Source: Kingdonia uniflora
Lineage: Eukaryota > Streptophyta > Magnoliopsida > Ranunculales > Circaeasteraceae
Assembly (NCBI GenBank): GCA_014058105.1
Contig: JACGCM010000669.1
Location: forward strand, 1,984,001-2,048,000
DNA length: 64,000 bases
Reading direction: 5' to 3'
Position 1 is the stretch's first letter; each line of letters begins with the position of its first letter. Of this stretch, positions 10,452 through 22,229 are shown one piece after another. Under the pieces are notes generated by a model. That model had not been told where the DNA came from. It was given only the letters and a program-made list of their open reading frames with translations, and searched no databases. The position numbers and the translations under genes are program-made.

Positions 10452-11068
10452 TGCAATGGCCTAATTTTGAAAGCTCAAAGTGGCTTGAAATTAGCTATTA
10501 CACCAATATACCTGTGACAAAACCTAATAGAAAGCAAGAAATGACACAGGTGATTTAGCGTAGAAAACCTCTAAATAGGTAAAAAAAAACTCTGACCTCG
10601 GGTTAAGGATTTTTGAATAGTAATTTTAATTACTTGAGGCTGATATCTTATTACAAGTAATCTCTCGACTTAGAAAAGCTTGATCTTGTGAATAAGAAGT
10701 TTAAAGTTTTGAAAATCTATAAAATATAGCTTTCTTGGTGATTTCTCGTATAATTTTTTGGTCATTGTCTCTTCTTGAACTTCTTCTTTATATAGGCCTT
10801 CTCCGCAGTTCTTCATCGTGCTGAAGAATATTCTTCGAACAATGTGGTTAGTGGCGGTTGACTGAATAACTATTAAGATCGTGAGAGACAGGTGGCTTTG
10901 ACTTGTTTAGGATTTTCTGTTTGAGCTCGACCTACATTTTTCATCAGTCTGGGAAGTAGGTGGCAATGTTAATAGATAAGTCATGTGGAGAATGCGTAGA
11001 TCTGACATGGAGGTAGTTCAAAATGGAGATAGCTCAATTTAGGTAAGATCGAGGGGTATGCCCCTACA
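10452..11068 (-). repeat. 3' LTR of the Tat element
   Basis: It begins TGCAATGG and ends GCCCCTACA, and aligns along its full length with 33732-34348. It lies at the left because the element reads on the minus strand. The internal flank at 11069-11090 is a C-rich run, which on the coding strand is a purine-rich tract (GTGAGGGGGCGAT) suitable as polypurine tract. Confidence 0.9.
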
Positions 11069-11370
11069 ATCGCCCCCTCACATCCGAAGTCACGAGTAGC
11101 TTTGGTTAGGAATTTTTTTTTGGGTATATGGGTATTCGGGTTAGAAATTTGAATGATGAAGGAAGTAATAAGGGTGTTTGACTGTATGGAAACTACGCGT
11201 GTTATGGGGGGATGTACATGTATTGAATGTTTGATGGGACTATTGATGTACGCGGTGGTTAGGGTTTGAAGAATTTTATTTGTATTAAATGATGACGCTT
11301 CGGAAAATGTTCCTGTACAATAAATGTAGGATTATATAAATAGTACCTGTACTGAGGTTTGTAGCAAAGT
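11069..11370. promoter_or_regulatory. Polypurine tract and antisense TATA region
   Basis: Next to the LTR lies the putative polypurine tract. On the plus strand TATATAAA occurs at 11333-11340, about 30 bases before the ATG at 11371, so it could drive the short plus-strand ORF. No coding content is seen otherwise. Confidence 0.4.
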
Positions 11371-11712
11371 ATGTTTATTCTGTTGCAATATTCTCTAAAA
11401 TTGTTGAAGATGGTGAAGACCTGTAGATTGATTCTTGAAGAGAGAATTGCTTCTAAAATACAGAGGTTGAAGTTAAAGTATTTCGGGGATCAGTCCTTGG
11501 AGAATCCTACTCCTGTTCCTGTTCCTCCGACGAATCAAGGAATGCTAGAAAATGAAGCGGCTGAAGCTGAGGAGGAGTTTTACTGCAGATGGAGGTTTCA
11601 CCACGTTGTCTTAATAGGCAAGCAACGTTGGGTTTGTCTCCGCATTCTTACAGAAGATAAAGTTGGGGAGACAAATACAAGGATAGGCATGACTGCGGGG
11701 CAGTTGCGATGA
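11371..11712 (+). CDS. Antisense ORF of unknown function in the Tat 3' region (113 aa)
   Basis: A 113-codon frame with no recognised domain. It contains a basic, helical N-terminal part (LILEERIASKIQRLKLKYFG), a Pro/Val-rich linker, an acidic stretch (NEAAEAEEEF), then WRFHHVVLIGKQRWVCLRIL. A TATA-like box stands just upstream. A weakly similar pattern (LAIKIAEVREKIFG and a following helix) occurs at about 12700-12760, suggesting that this region has been duplicated. It runs opposite to gag-pol, in the same direction as the coiled-coil gene at 13935. Confidence 0.3.
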   Translation: MFILLQYSLKLLKMVKTCRLILEERIASKIQRLKLKYFGDQSLENPTPVPVPPTNQGMLENEAAEAEEEFYCRWRFHHVVLIGKQRWVCLRILTEDKVGETNTRIGMTAGQLR

Positions 11713-12605
11713 TGTCTTGCGCTAGAATAGATTCTAAGGTCAGGCCCTCTTTATCTCTACCAACTCTGCGAGGGTGGTGGTTATGGGAGAGGCAGCGATG
11801 GTAGTGGAGGAGGAAAATGGAGAATGAAAGTCTACTTCGGCACTTCTATCGCTACTTTGTGCTGAGAAGTCATTTAGCTTGAAGAGTTGGTTCATGCCCT
11901 GAGTCTCCTACTTTCATTGTTTCCATTTAAAGTTCGTCTGTACTTCGAAAAAATTTATAGGAGGGAGGATACTCGTTATTTCCAATGTTTATTTTGCATC
12001 AGGGTGTAAGATCACTGAAGTAGAATAAACTGGAAGATTTGACATTTTAGAGTACCTGAAAGACTTGTTAGCTGTAAAAGTACTTGAAAAACATGTTATC
12101 TGTAAAGTACCTAATGTTGAGTACTTGAAAGACTTGTTATCTGTAAAGCACTTGTAATTTGTTTCGAGATGAATACAATTTGTTATCTAAACTCTGTATT
12201 GATATAGAATAGAATATCCCTAGAAATTAAGTTGTATGATCCGAAGATTTTGAATATTGTATGAAATAATGTATGAGATCAGAAAGTACATTTTTTGTGA
12301 TAATCGAACTGTAGAAATTTGCTTGCAAAGTGAAAATATGTGTATAAGTGTCAAATATGATTCGACATGTGTACTGAAAATATGGGGGAGAAAGAATTGT
12401 AGAAGTTTTAGAATGAACAATCGATCTCGGAGAGGTCATTCTAGAATATTTAGACTTGGAAAGAATAAGCTTAATTTGGAATAGGAGGAAATGACTGAGG
12501 TCGCTAGGGAGAGATATGTTCAAATAACTTTTCACAAGATATTAGGGTTTCTATTACGAGATAATAGGATAATATCATGACTTGTGGGGGATTGGTAGTA
12601 AAAAT
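11713..12605. other. No gene seen; AT-rich Tat 3' region
   Basis: Between the two short antisense ORF regions. It contains repeated phrases of the type ACTTGAAAGACTTGTTATCTGTAAAG at 12050-12150 (two or three copies). Short frames here show no conserved features. Confidence 0.4.
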
Positions 12606-12990
12606 GTATAAATAAGGGTGGAATGAACTCTAATAAGAAGGAATGAAATAAGAATGGTGTGGACTCGATCTGAGAGAATTCGTTTTTCCACTGAGAGGTA
12701 GTTGGCGATAAAGATAGCCGAAGTGCGGGAGAAAATTTTTGGATTGTTGGATTATGACGTTGAACTGCCAGTGAGGGAGGTTCAACTTATAGGTTTATAT
12801 GGGATTGTGAGGGAACGCGAGAATGAACGTCATTTTTATGAAGAGATGTTCTGAGAAATTGTGTTAGATTTTGCAGCTCAAAAAGTTTATGTGAGAGAAC
12901 TTATAATAGAGGAGATCGAATTGGAAGATGTAAGGATTGCTGGAGGTTATCTGATTGGATGTGGTTGCACGGGACATTAAGGCTGTTTAG
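12606..12990 (+). pseudogene. Second antisense ORF remnant with TATA box
   Basis: TATAAATA at 12606-12613 is followed by a broken frame from about 12657: KIAEVREKIFGLLDYDVELP, VREVQLIGLYGIVRERENER, then a stop and EIVLDFAAQKVYVRELIIEE. The helix-forming start resembles that of 11371-11712. Function unknown. The similarity is judged by eye and may be coincidental. Confidence 0.3.
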
Positions 12991-13455
12991 ATGTAATTAT
13001 ATATGAGGTGAATAAAGCGAATGTTAATTGGGGTGACAGCTGTTGAATCGATCCTCTATTTTTGTGAAAGCTGTTTGTGACTGTTGTGAATAACGAATTT
13101 AAAAATATTTGAAAATTTGTTATGAGAACTTTGGAAATGACGTCATTGCTGCTATAAGTAGAAGAAGTAAGCATAGGAAAACCAGGGAGCTTCTGATTTT
13201 GCACCTTGTGTAAAAGCTATTAAAACCCTATTGTATGTAGGCGTGAGTCATCATGAGTATGGTGAGGTCCGAGGGAGATTTGGAAAATAGATATTAAAAT
13301 AGATTAAAATATAAGGCAAAGGGTAATGATGGGAAAGCATTTTCACCGAAAAGGTACAAAACGTCTGACATGGATAGTGGAAGGGATGCCTTAGTTCCAT
13401 AACCGAGAAGGGCTCGTATGAGGCTCAATAACTACTAGCAGTTAGAGAGAGAAAA
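12991..13455. other. No gene seen
   Basis: AT-rich spacer before the promoter of the antisense coiled-coil gene. Short frames on both strands show no protein-like conservation. Confidence 0.4.
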
Positions 13456-13463
13456 TATAAATA
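13456..13463 (+). promoter_or_regulatory. TATA box of the antisense coiled-coil gene
   Basis: TATAAATA, followed by an A/G-rich leader with a probable untranslated exon and intron before the ATG at 13935. It is the best TATA match upstream of that gene. Confidence 0.4.
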
Positions 13464-13934
13464 CTATTTCATCTTCGTCAATAAAACATTTCTCAACTTC
13501 TGAAATCTTGAAGAGCAGTGAGAGAGGAAGGAAGAAGAAAGGTAAAAATTGCAGAGAAACTCATAGAGATTTAATCAAAAGTAATCAATAGTAAAAGCGT
13601 GTGAGAGTTGATGAGACTGAGTCACGAAGGTGGTTATACAGCAGTGTTGTGAGGGAAGGATTTGGCGTTGCCTCTTATTCACATTCCGAGATAGAAGGTT
13701 AGTAGAGTTTATGTGGTGTATGCATGTGTTTTTTGAAGATCATGTTTTGTTTTTAGGTAAAGCTACAAATTATTATTTATAATAATCAATGAAAACCTGC
13801 TTAATATATGATATATGAAAGATATTTGTATGTGGTTGACGTATATATAAAAGATAATGATAGATACCTAGAACTATGTGTAGGTCGATCATGAGGAGTG
13901 TTTTTGTAGGATAAAATCATTTTCTATAGTTGAT

Positions 13935-16900
13935 ATGGTGAGTTCCCCTGTATATGAGGCATCGACCTCTGGTCGGTCAGCTAAGTCTGAGATTGAAATG
14001 TCTGAAAGTGAGGAAGAAGTAGGTGTTGATCAATTTACAGATTTCCCTGGAAGACTGGTATCCTATCCTCCACGCTCAGATGTATTCAAAGAGTTTTGTA
14101 AAGCTAAGGCTTCTGTAGAAGTAGATGGGGTAACTGTATAGAATACACTGGTAGGCAATTTAGGGGTTACACTGTAGCAACGGGAGAGGAATATTTTTAT
14201 TTGTTGGCTAATTTGGCGAAGGAGAAAAGGGATAGGAGTATAGACGAATCGATCTCTTTAGAGTATTTTGACGTAAATATTCAGAGTGAACTCTCATAGG
14301 GTTTTTTATATTACCTGTCTCAGTTGGAGTATGGGTTGAGTTTTTCCCTTAGCAATCTGGCGAAAGGGATTATGAACCTCATCGGGGCGTGTCCCGTTCA
14401 GATGAACGGGAACATGTGGGAAGCGATAAGTATTTTGGAATCTCTGAATACATGGTGGGAATGAGATGGGAGAAGGAGGAGGATATCCTCAGAGGATGGT
14501 TTATAATTATTTGGGGTAAAAAACTACTCTGCAAGTGAAGGAGCATATTTCTTTGTAAGCCCGACTCGGCCTCTCTTCTTCGATCTGAACTCAGCAGATC
14601 GACCATGGAATGATAATGCGATATAGGTGAAGGGTGATTGCCTTCAGAGAGATGATGAAGAACCCATGGAACTTCTGATTAGAACTGTAAAATAAAGTAA
14701 GTATAACAATGTATAATGTTTGAGATTGACAGTTAAAATTGTATGATGCTCTGCTGATGATAATAGTTTGTGCATGATAGCTCCTAAATCTTAGGTGACG
14801 AGGAAAGAGTCATTGTTAGATACAGTTGCTCAAGAAAAGACAGAGCTTGAGGCTGTGTTGGAAGAACTCAGCATTATTAGGAAGAAACGTGTTAACAGCC
14901 GAGCCAAAAAAGTTCAAAAATCTCAGTCGATGAGGCTAATGACGAGCGCTGACGGCAGTAAGATGAAGGGAATTAATGGGGAAAGGCAAGTAAACTTGCC
15001 CAAGGTCACTGGAGTAGACTGCACAGGGTTGCCTAAGTCCACTACGTCGAGCAAATTTGCTCGAACGTTTCCCAAGAAGCAAATGTTGAAGCATCCTTCG
15101 ACCTCTGGAACAACAGGAAGTGGTGAGACCGTAGAAAAGGCAAAAAAGAGATGGGTTAAACCTTCTGAAATTTCGGGGGTGAAGGTCGCAGAAGACCGAC
15201 CTGTTACAATGGACAATTTGAAAAGGTAAAAAAAAAGCCAGGTTAGCAGCACTCCACGAGGAGGAGGAGATGAGTAAAATGGTAGGTTCATATGTTTGAA
15301 TATGTATTGTGATGAATTTTGCATTGTAATTCGAGCTAATCAATAAGGTTGAATTGTTTGTTTTTACAGGCTACTCGTCTGATGAAGGGAATATGCCTCA
15401 GGGTCGAGGAGGAGAGAGTTGAGCTAAAGAGGAAGATGATCGAGCTCGAAAGGAATGTAACTCGATTAAAAACTGATTTGCTCAAGGAGGGAAAATGGAT
15501 GGGGGCTCGGAAGGCTTCGCAAGTGGCAGAGATCAATAATCTACTTGTGGAAGCGAGACCGAACTTGAAGGAAGTGGTAGCTGAGCATGACAGACTCGGG
15601 CACCACCTTATGTCAAAAGGATATTTTAAAGATGAGGTGGATGCCATTAGGCTGACATCTATGTGGAGGAGGAAGATGAAGATATTGAAGATGTTATTGT
15701 TGACGTTATGGACGGGCTGGATGGTGTGTCTCCTCAGACGATGAGAGACAACCAAGGGGATGATAACGAGCGTCCAGAAGGGCAAAATGAGAAGGTAGAG
15801 TAGTGTGACAGTTTTGTGATTGTATGAATATTTGAGAATGTTTGTAAACTGATTAGATATTTTTTTTGCCTGATAGAATTTTGTAGACTAAGCCGTTTTG
15901 GTAAACCTTGTTGTAGGAACTTAAGGACATACGCCTTAGAATAAAAGATTTAGAAGTTGAGCTTGCTAAGGAGAGAGACGCCTCAGCATCCCTATTGTCT
16001 TTGTAAGCAGAGCTACAGGTTAGAACAGAGCAATAAATATTTGATTTGTATGCTTCATTAGTATAGAGCTACAAAGTAATAAATAGAGTGTAGAGATGGA
16101 CCAAAAACCTGTTATCGGCTTAGGGGTAATGGGACTGAAATGTCGCATAGGAATTATCAAAGTATTGACAAATTTAAAATATAGAGAATGTGTACCTTAG
16201 ACTTTGAAGTATATGTTATGGAGCATCCATCATATATTGTACTTCGACCTTAAGTTTACAAGTAGTCTTACACGGTAGATGTCAAAAAATAGATATCTGG
16301 ATGGAAATGAGTCATATGTGATGACTGAGTATTCTGAATTGAACTTGATATAATGTATCTGTAATGTGCAGGTTGAATTAGAGTCAACTCGTTTGCACGA
16401 AAGTGATGTACGCCAATGTAACCAAGAATTTACAGAGGAGTTTGATAGGATGAGAGAGGCAAATGAAGACAGAGAAGATCGACATGTAAAGGTGTAGTTC
16501 AAGTTTGTTGAGGCAACATAAACTGTTGTCGACCTAGCTCGGCAGATCGAGAAAAAGGATGCCAAAATTGAAAAAGGGCAAAAAGAGTTCGCAGAGTTAA
16601 AAGAACATGCAGTGAAACTCAAAAGCCAGAATGATGTGTTGATGGTAAAGAGTAGGGAGGCTGACATTGCCCGTTACCGTATACAGGCATTAGAAAAATT
16701 GAAAGAAGGTTTAAATTAGTCAGTGGCCTGTTTGAAGAATGATTTGATCAATAAAATGAACAGTCAAGTGCAAATTTGAACTGATCTAGCGAATAGCAGG
16801 AGCGAGCTGGAGCGATTGAAGAATATATTGGTTAATAAAGATAATGAGCTAAAAGAAGCTCGAAATGATCTATCTGCATCTGAAGTTGCAGTTGAATAAT

Positions 16901-17751
16901 TATATATAACTTAACCTGCCAAAGATTTCAAATTTTGGACAGTACAAAGTAAGTATGATGATTTGAACAAAATAGTGCCACAATTAAAGGCCGAACTGGC
17001 GCAAGCCAATTCACGTGCCAGAAACACTGAGGCTGGAGAGCGTTCGAGGAAGAATAAAAATGATGCCAAGGTTTTTCTTGTTCAAGGGGATGTAGACAAC
17101 CTATTAGCTCGAATAAGAGAGTTGGAGGGGGATGTCGCTCGAATTCAAGGTCACGTGCGAAAAGGAGTTGAGCGGTTAAGGGAGAGCAAAAGGGAGCTGG
17201 ATGCAGCTCTTTCCAGGGAACAAGGGCTAGAGAAGACTATCAGAGGGAAGGATATTTTGATATAGCAGAAAAACAAAATGTTACAAAAGATTCTGGATAT
17301 GAAAGAACTGAACAAGGAGATTAAGGTACTTCATGCTCAGGTAGCCGATTTGGAGGCGATTAATCGAGCTGAATAAGCAAAAGTTGACAAAAAATTAAAA
17401 GAGAATATTGCTTTCACAAATCGAGTAAATAGATAAATAACATGGTTAAAAGAACGGTATGCGAGGTCAAAAGAACACCTTCAGAAGGCTATTACAAATT
17501 TTTCTAAGTCAGTTGTAACCGAGGCATCGACCTCAGAATTATTGAGGGCGGTCATTGCCTATTTTGTAGAGGTGGTAAAAAGGCTTGAGTCAGAAAGAGA
17601 TACCTTGTTCAACAGTTTGTCAAACAGGGAATGTATTTACAGAGCTGATATAGATCGAGGAAATTGTATGCAGTCCATAAAAACAAATTTAGGCCCTCGG
17701 CCTGCTGAATTAATAGAGAATGGCAGGATTGTTGTGACTGTTCGAGCTTGA
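13935..17751 (+). pseudogene. Antisense multi-exon gene: gypsy-type 'transposase_28'-like domain plus long coiled coil
   Basis: The N-terminal exon (13935 to about 14697) has an acidic Ser-rich start and then a conserved block at 14323-14463 (LEYGLSFPLSNLAKGIMN, VQMNGNMWEAISILESLNTW) and YFFVSP, matching the 'putative gypsy type transposon domain' often found antisense in plant gypsy elements. Later exons start after acceptors near 14793, 15369, 15917 and 16372. They encode a basic Ser/Thr linker, then several hundred residues of heptad-type coiled coil (for example VEEERVELKRKMIELERNVT; IRELEGDVARIQGHVRKG), ending near 17751. About ten stops or shifts disrupt it. Its role is unknown. It is oriented opposite to gag-pol and appears to have its own promoter. 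Confidence 0.65.
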
Positions 17752-17923
17752 TAATTTATGGCTGATCGATCTCTAATTACAGGGGGAGCTCGAGAATTTA
17801 TGGCTGATTAACCTCCTGTTGCAGGGGAAAGCATAGCTGACATCCCAACAGCATAAAAGAATCTATAGTAGAGGTTGTATATGTAACCTGAAATAAAAAG
17901 TAGTTGTTGCAGGCAAGTTGAGA

Positions 17924-18250
17924 GATGATAGCTAGTATTAACTTTGTTTTATCTTATGTCTGTTAGAGTCTTTGATTGAAAACTAGTATTACCTTCATTT
18001 TAATCGCAAAGATTTAGTAGAGTCAGCAAAACCAAGTGTTATGCTTAATTTAACTGATATCATGTCGCAGCCATATCGAGGTAGATGAAAGCTAGTTTTA
18101 CCTTTACTTTATCATATGTCTGGCAGAGTCTTTGATGTAAAACAAGTGTTACCTTAGTTTTAATCGTAGAGATTTAGAAATGTCTGCCAAACCAAGTGTT
18201 ATCCTTGATTTAACTGGTATAGAGGTCGATTGAAAACTAGTATTATCTAT
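17924..18250. repeat. Tandem repeat, about 160-bp period, two copies
   Basis: A unit beginning GATGATAGCTAGTATTA at 17924 recurs at 18084 with about 80% identity by eye, and a partial third copy starts near 18230. It lies between the ends of the antisense gene and the integrase region, where transcripts from both strands would terminate. Confidence 0.7.
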
Positions 18251-18599
18251 GCTTTAATCTATATGTTGTCTAAGAAGTAGAGAGATGTATGGGAGAAATA
18301 CTTGTAAATTTCATTGAATAGAAAAGGATGTACATTGGATGGAGATAAAAATCTCACTTTTGGAATGGTAAAAGCGAGAAATTGAAATGGAGTAGTGAGG
18401 GACTTAACGATAGTACCATTTCAGTCACCTAGTATTCCAAGGATTTAAAATATAAACTCCCTCTTCTATCATGAGGTAATATGATCCCAGGCCTGAGAGA
18501 CATGTAATAAAAAATTGACCCTCCCAATTGTCTGCTAGTTTCCCAACATATGGTGATATCGACCTAGGTTATTTCCCTGAGAACGAGATCATCAATTTG

Positions 18600-19720
18600 G
18601 AAGGTACAGCCTCGGACTCATTTGTTGTACAAACTGGCTAGCATATGGTGATATCAACCTAGGTTAGCGATGGCGTATTCCTTGGTTTCATCGATCCAAT
18701 TGAGGTTACAAGCCAATTCAAACTCATTTTCCTCATCAGTTAGCTCGTGATCTCTGACTGGATGATGGTATTCGAAGGAAATGACAACCTCGGTGTCATA
18801 GGCAAGGAGCAATGGAGTATACTCTGTCGACTGACATGGAGTGGTAAGATATGCCCATAAAACATGAGAAAGTTCGCGAACCCAATTCCTTTTTTTCATT
18901 ATGTGTAGCCTTTTCTTGAGTCCATCCACGATGGTTTTGCTAGTGATTTTGGCTTGGCCATTGCCTTGAGGGTAGTAGGGATTGGATGGTGAATGGATGA
19001 TGCTGTGTTGATTGAGGAAAGTTATGACTTTTTCTCCAATTAATTGAGGCCCATAAAACATGAGGAAGTTCGCAAACCCAATTCCTTTTTTTCATTATGT
19101 GTAGCCTTTTCTTGAGTCCATCCACGATGGTTTTGCTAGTGATCTTGGCTTGGCCATTGTCTTGAGGGTAGTAGGGATTGGATGGTGAATGGATGATGTT
19201 GTGTTGATTGAGGAAAGTTACGACTTTTCTCTAATAAATTGAGGCCCGTTATCGATACGAATTAGGTGGGGGCACCCAAACCAAGTGATGATGTGTTCCT
19301 AGATAAAAGGGATGACCTCTTCTTCTCTGGTTTGATAGAGTGGAACTGTTTCTACCCATTTTGTAAAATAATTGGTAGTTATGAGTAAGTGGCGACGTTT
19401 ACCTAGAGAATTAAAGAATTCACCGACAAGATCGAGTGCCCATCTTTTGAATGGCCAAAATACCTTACTTGCATGGAGTTCGAGCGCAGGGGTGTGGATC
19501 ATCTGTCTATGTCGTTGGCATGCATCACATTTTCATGAATACTCTTCTGTTTGCTTGCGCATGCCAAACCATAATACTCTTTGTGTAATGGCTCTGTTTA
19601 CCAGTGATCGACCTGTGGCATGGGAGCCACAAGTCCCTATATGTAGATCGCGGAGCATCTCGTCCGCTTTCTGTTTGGAGAGGCACTTGAGGTAAGGCCC
19701 CATGACTGAATGACAGTATA
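18600..19720 (-). pseudogene. Tat integrase (gypsy pol C-terminal part)
   Basis: Integrase inserts the cDNA copy into the host genome. On the minus strand the zinc-binding end is visible (HIGTCGSHATG and CDACQRHRQ), followed by the first core Asp block (WALDLVGEFF), then IDNGPQF (second Asp) and YPQGNGQAKITSKTIV. The last block normally reads NGQ-x-E; here it reads NGQAK, so the catalytic Glu is Lys. A 196-base tandem duplication (18854-19245) repeats the second half of the core and shifts the frame. Stops occur in addition. It is clearly non-functional. Confidence 0.85.
18854..19245. repeat. 196-bp tandem duplication inside the integrase
   Basis: Bases 18854-19049 and 19050-19245 are near-identical, both starting CCCATAAAACATGAG and ending near GAGGCCC. 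Only a handful of differences are visible, so the duplication is much younger than the element itself. The length is not a multiple of three. Confidence 0.9.
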
Positions 19721-19954
19721 AGGTACCATTTTAATTAGTTCAGCGCTTTGAGTTGTCTAACAGCTGTCGATGCTCCTTCGGATCTGCTGGAAGTGGTCAT
19801 TTTCATTTGTTGTTAATTTCGAGATAAACAAAAAAAGGCTTTCGCCAATTGTCGTTTCCCCCTTTATAGCCCCCAGTGTTGATCATGCATACAAAAATAC
19901 GATCAATGCTGGGGGTTGAAATCACTTCGATTGGGATATATCAAGCTTCTGTGC

Positions 19955-20233
19955 CTAAGACCCAGCTAGATATGCCAAGAAATTACCGTGTCTATTTTCT
20001 CCTCGAAGAAGATAATCGAGAGTTGCTTGCACGAACTTGCTCTTCCTATTTGCAATGAGGGTTGTGTATTCGATCATCTTGCCATTCTTCTTGTATTGCT
20101 CAGAGTAATGGTGGACGGTGAGTAGTGAATCTGTGTAAACTGAGAGTTCAGGGACACCGAGCTCAAGAACGAGGTCAAGTCCGTGAATGAGAGCTTTGTA
20201 CTCGGTGACATTATTTGAGGCCTCAAAATCCAA
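19955..20233 (-). pseudogene. Archaeal-type RNase H domain of the Tat element
   Basis: A second, archaeal-like RNase H lying between the pol RNase H and the integrase, a feature of the Tat lineage. The visible motifs are FEASNNVTEYKALIHGLDLV, LSVYTDSLLTVHH (with the catalytic Asp in YTDS) and a downstream RGENRHGNFLAYLA that stands for the usual R-x-N-x-AD-x-LA end. The AD pair is replaced by GN, so the last acidic residue is missing. Confidence 0.8.
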
Positions 20234-20493
20234 GCGGATTAATTTCTCAATTCTGTCGTTAGAAGGGGTAATTAATATGATTCCAATTCCTGACCCTGCG
20301 GGTCCTACTGATCCATCTGTAAGAAGTTTCCACCATTTCCTTGTAATCCAATCAGTTCGCTCGTCAAATGCGTTGGGGGTGGATCTTCTGTAACTTCTTT
20401 TGCAAAGTCAGGATCATGTTTCTCCCACTCATAATCTTCCACTGGAAAATCTACGAGAAAATTGGCAATGTCCTGACCCTTTTTGGAATGAGG

Positions 20494-21960
20494 TTATTCG
20501 AACTTGATATCATGTTCTCCCAAACTGACAGACCACTGTTGTACTCTCATTGATTTTTCTTTCTTGGACAGAGCCTCCCGAAGTGGGTTGTTCGTCATGA
20601 TTTTGACTGAATGAGCTTGGAAGTAGTACTTGATTTTTTGTAAAGTATAAACAAGAGTGAGAAGAATTTTCTCGATTTTAGAGTACCTCGTTTCTGCTAG
20701 AGTGAGGGATTTACTGATGAAGTAGACTGGTTTTTCAATTTTCCCTTCAAGTCGAATGAGAACCGAGTTGAGTAAAGTATCTATAACTGCTAGGTAGATA
20801 ATCAGTTCCTCATTATCTATTGGGGTGCTCATGACGGGAGACTTTCCCAAATAGGTTTTGAGATCCTGAAAAGTTATTTCGCATTCTGATGTGCATTGAA
20901 CCTTTGCATTTGGCTGAACATTTCCTCGTTTGGTGCAACCGCGGAGTAATAGGAATAGCCAATAACAGCGGTCTGAAGATTTTGAAACAAAATGGTTGAT
21001 AGAGGCAATCTTGTCGGCCAGTTTTTGAATGTCTTTCATCTTTATTGAAGATGGCATGATGAGAAGAGCCCGATTCTGATCTGGATCGGCCTCAATCCCC
21101 TTCTTGCTGATATGGTGGCCTTGAAATTGACTTGAATGTACTCCGAATTAACACTTATCAGGATTGAGACGCATCCTGTAAGATCAAAGAATGTTGAATA
21201 TTGTATTGAGATCTGAAATGTAGTTGATGGACTGTATGCTCTTGTACAAGAGATCGTCAATGTAGACTTCTATGACTTTTCCATGATGTGTTTTGAACAT
21301 AGTAGTCATCAACCCTTGATAAGTTGTACCTGTGTTCCTGAGTCTAAAGGGCATGAATTTGAAGCAGTAAAGTCCTTTTTCAGTGATGAAAGTGGTATTT
21401 TCTTGATCTTCATCCAAGAGTGGAATCTGATTGTATCCAAAAGCATCATCCATCATAGATAGGAGTCCGTGACCTGCTGCAGAATCAAGGATCTGATGAA
21501 TGTTGGGACGAGAGAAACTATCCTTTGAAGTATGTTTGTTTAGATCGGTAAAATCTTCACAAACTCAGACTTTTCCATTCTTCTTTGGGACAGCGATGAT
21601 GTTGGATATCCAATCTGGATATTTGGGTTCTCGAATGAATCTTACTTTGATCAATTTCTCAATCTCCATGATAACTTCATCTCGAAGTCGCGGTGATAGG
21701 CGTTGCTATTTTTGTTTGACCATCGTGACATTGATCTTGATGGCCAATTTGTGACATGCCTTGGCCAGATTGACCCCAGGCATCTCTTCGAAAGACTATG
21801 AAAAATGTCTCGATTTAGTCATTAGAACTGAATAAGATCGTCTTTTTCGTGTTAAATTAGCTTTGTACTGATGAAAGTACCTCTGCTAGGTCCATCAATG
21901 TTGATGTATTCGGTGGGCTCCTCCGTGGAAGGCTGATCATCGGGGTGATCAACTTTCTGT
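20494..21960 (-). pseudogene. Tat reverse transcriptase and RNase H
   Basis: Copies the element's RNA into DNA. On the minus strand, after a decayed N-terminal part (about 21960-21500), the RT palm is clear: DDAFGYNQIPLL, ENTTFITEKGLYCFKFMPF and VYIDDLLYKS, with the YIDD catalytic pair intact at about 21250. The RT-RNase H junction follows (ECEITFQDLKTYLG), then RNase H with EKPVYFISKSLTLAETRYS and MTNNPLREALSKKEKSMR. Frameshifts near 21060, 21180 and 21500 break the frame. Motifs are gypsy-like and not pararetroviral. Confidence 0.85.
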
Positions 21961-22229
21961 AATTGCTATACAGCATACCTGTCAGAGGTATCTAGAATAG
22001 CAAAGACGCTATTTTTGTAACCTCGAGATAGCTTTTGACTAGGCCAAAAACTAAAAATAATGACACTTTTGGAGGTAGATTTATGACTTGGTTGCTCTGT
22101 TGTAACAATATGACTTCCATTAACAGTCGTTATTTTAGAACCACCATCCTTTTTTACTTTTCCCATCTTATTTTTTGACTAAAAAAATTGACTTTTTCTG
22201 TAGTCGAGAAAACCATTCAATTTCGACTT

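Noticed and set aside
14923..15343. Minus-strand ORFs of about 135 codons opposite the coiled-coil gene
   Set aside because: They are the complement of a Lys/Ser/Glu-rich coding exon and have no motif of their own.
20494..21960. Endogenous pararetrovirus (caulimovirid) reverse transcriptase
   Set aside because: RT/RNase H motifs are followed by an archaeal-type RNase H and an integrase between true LTRs with a 5-bp duplication, which pararetroviruses lack.
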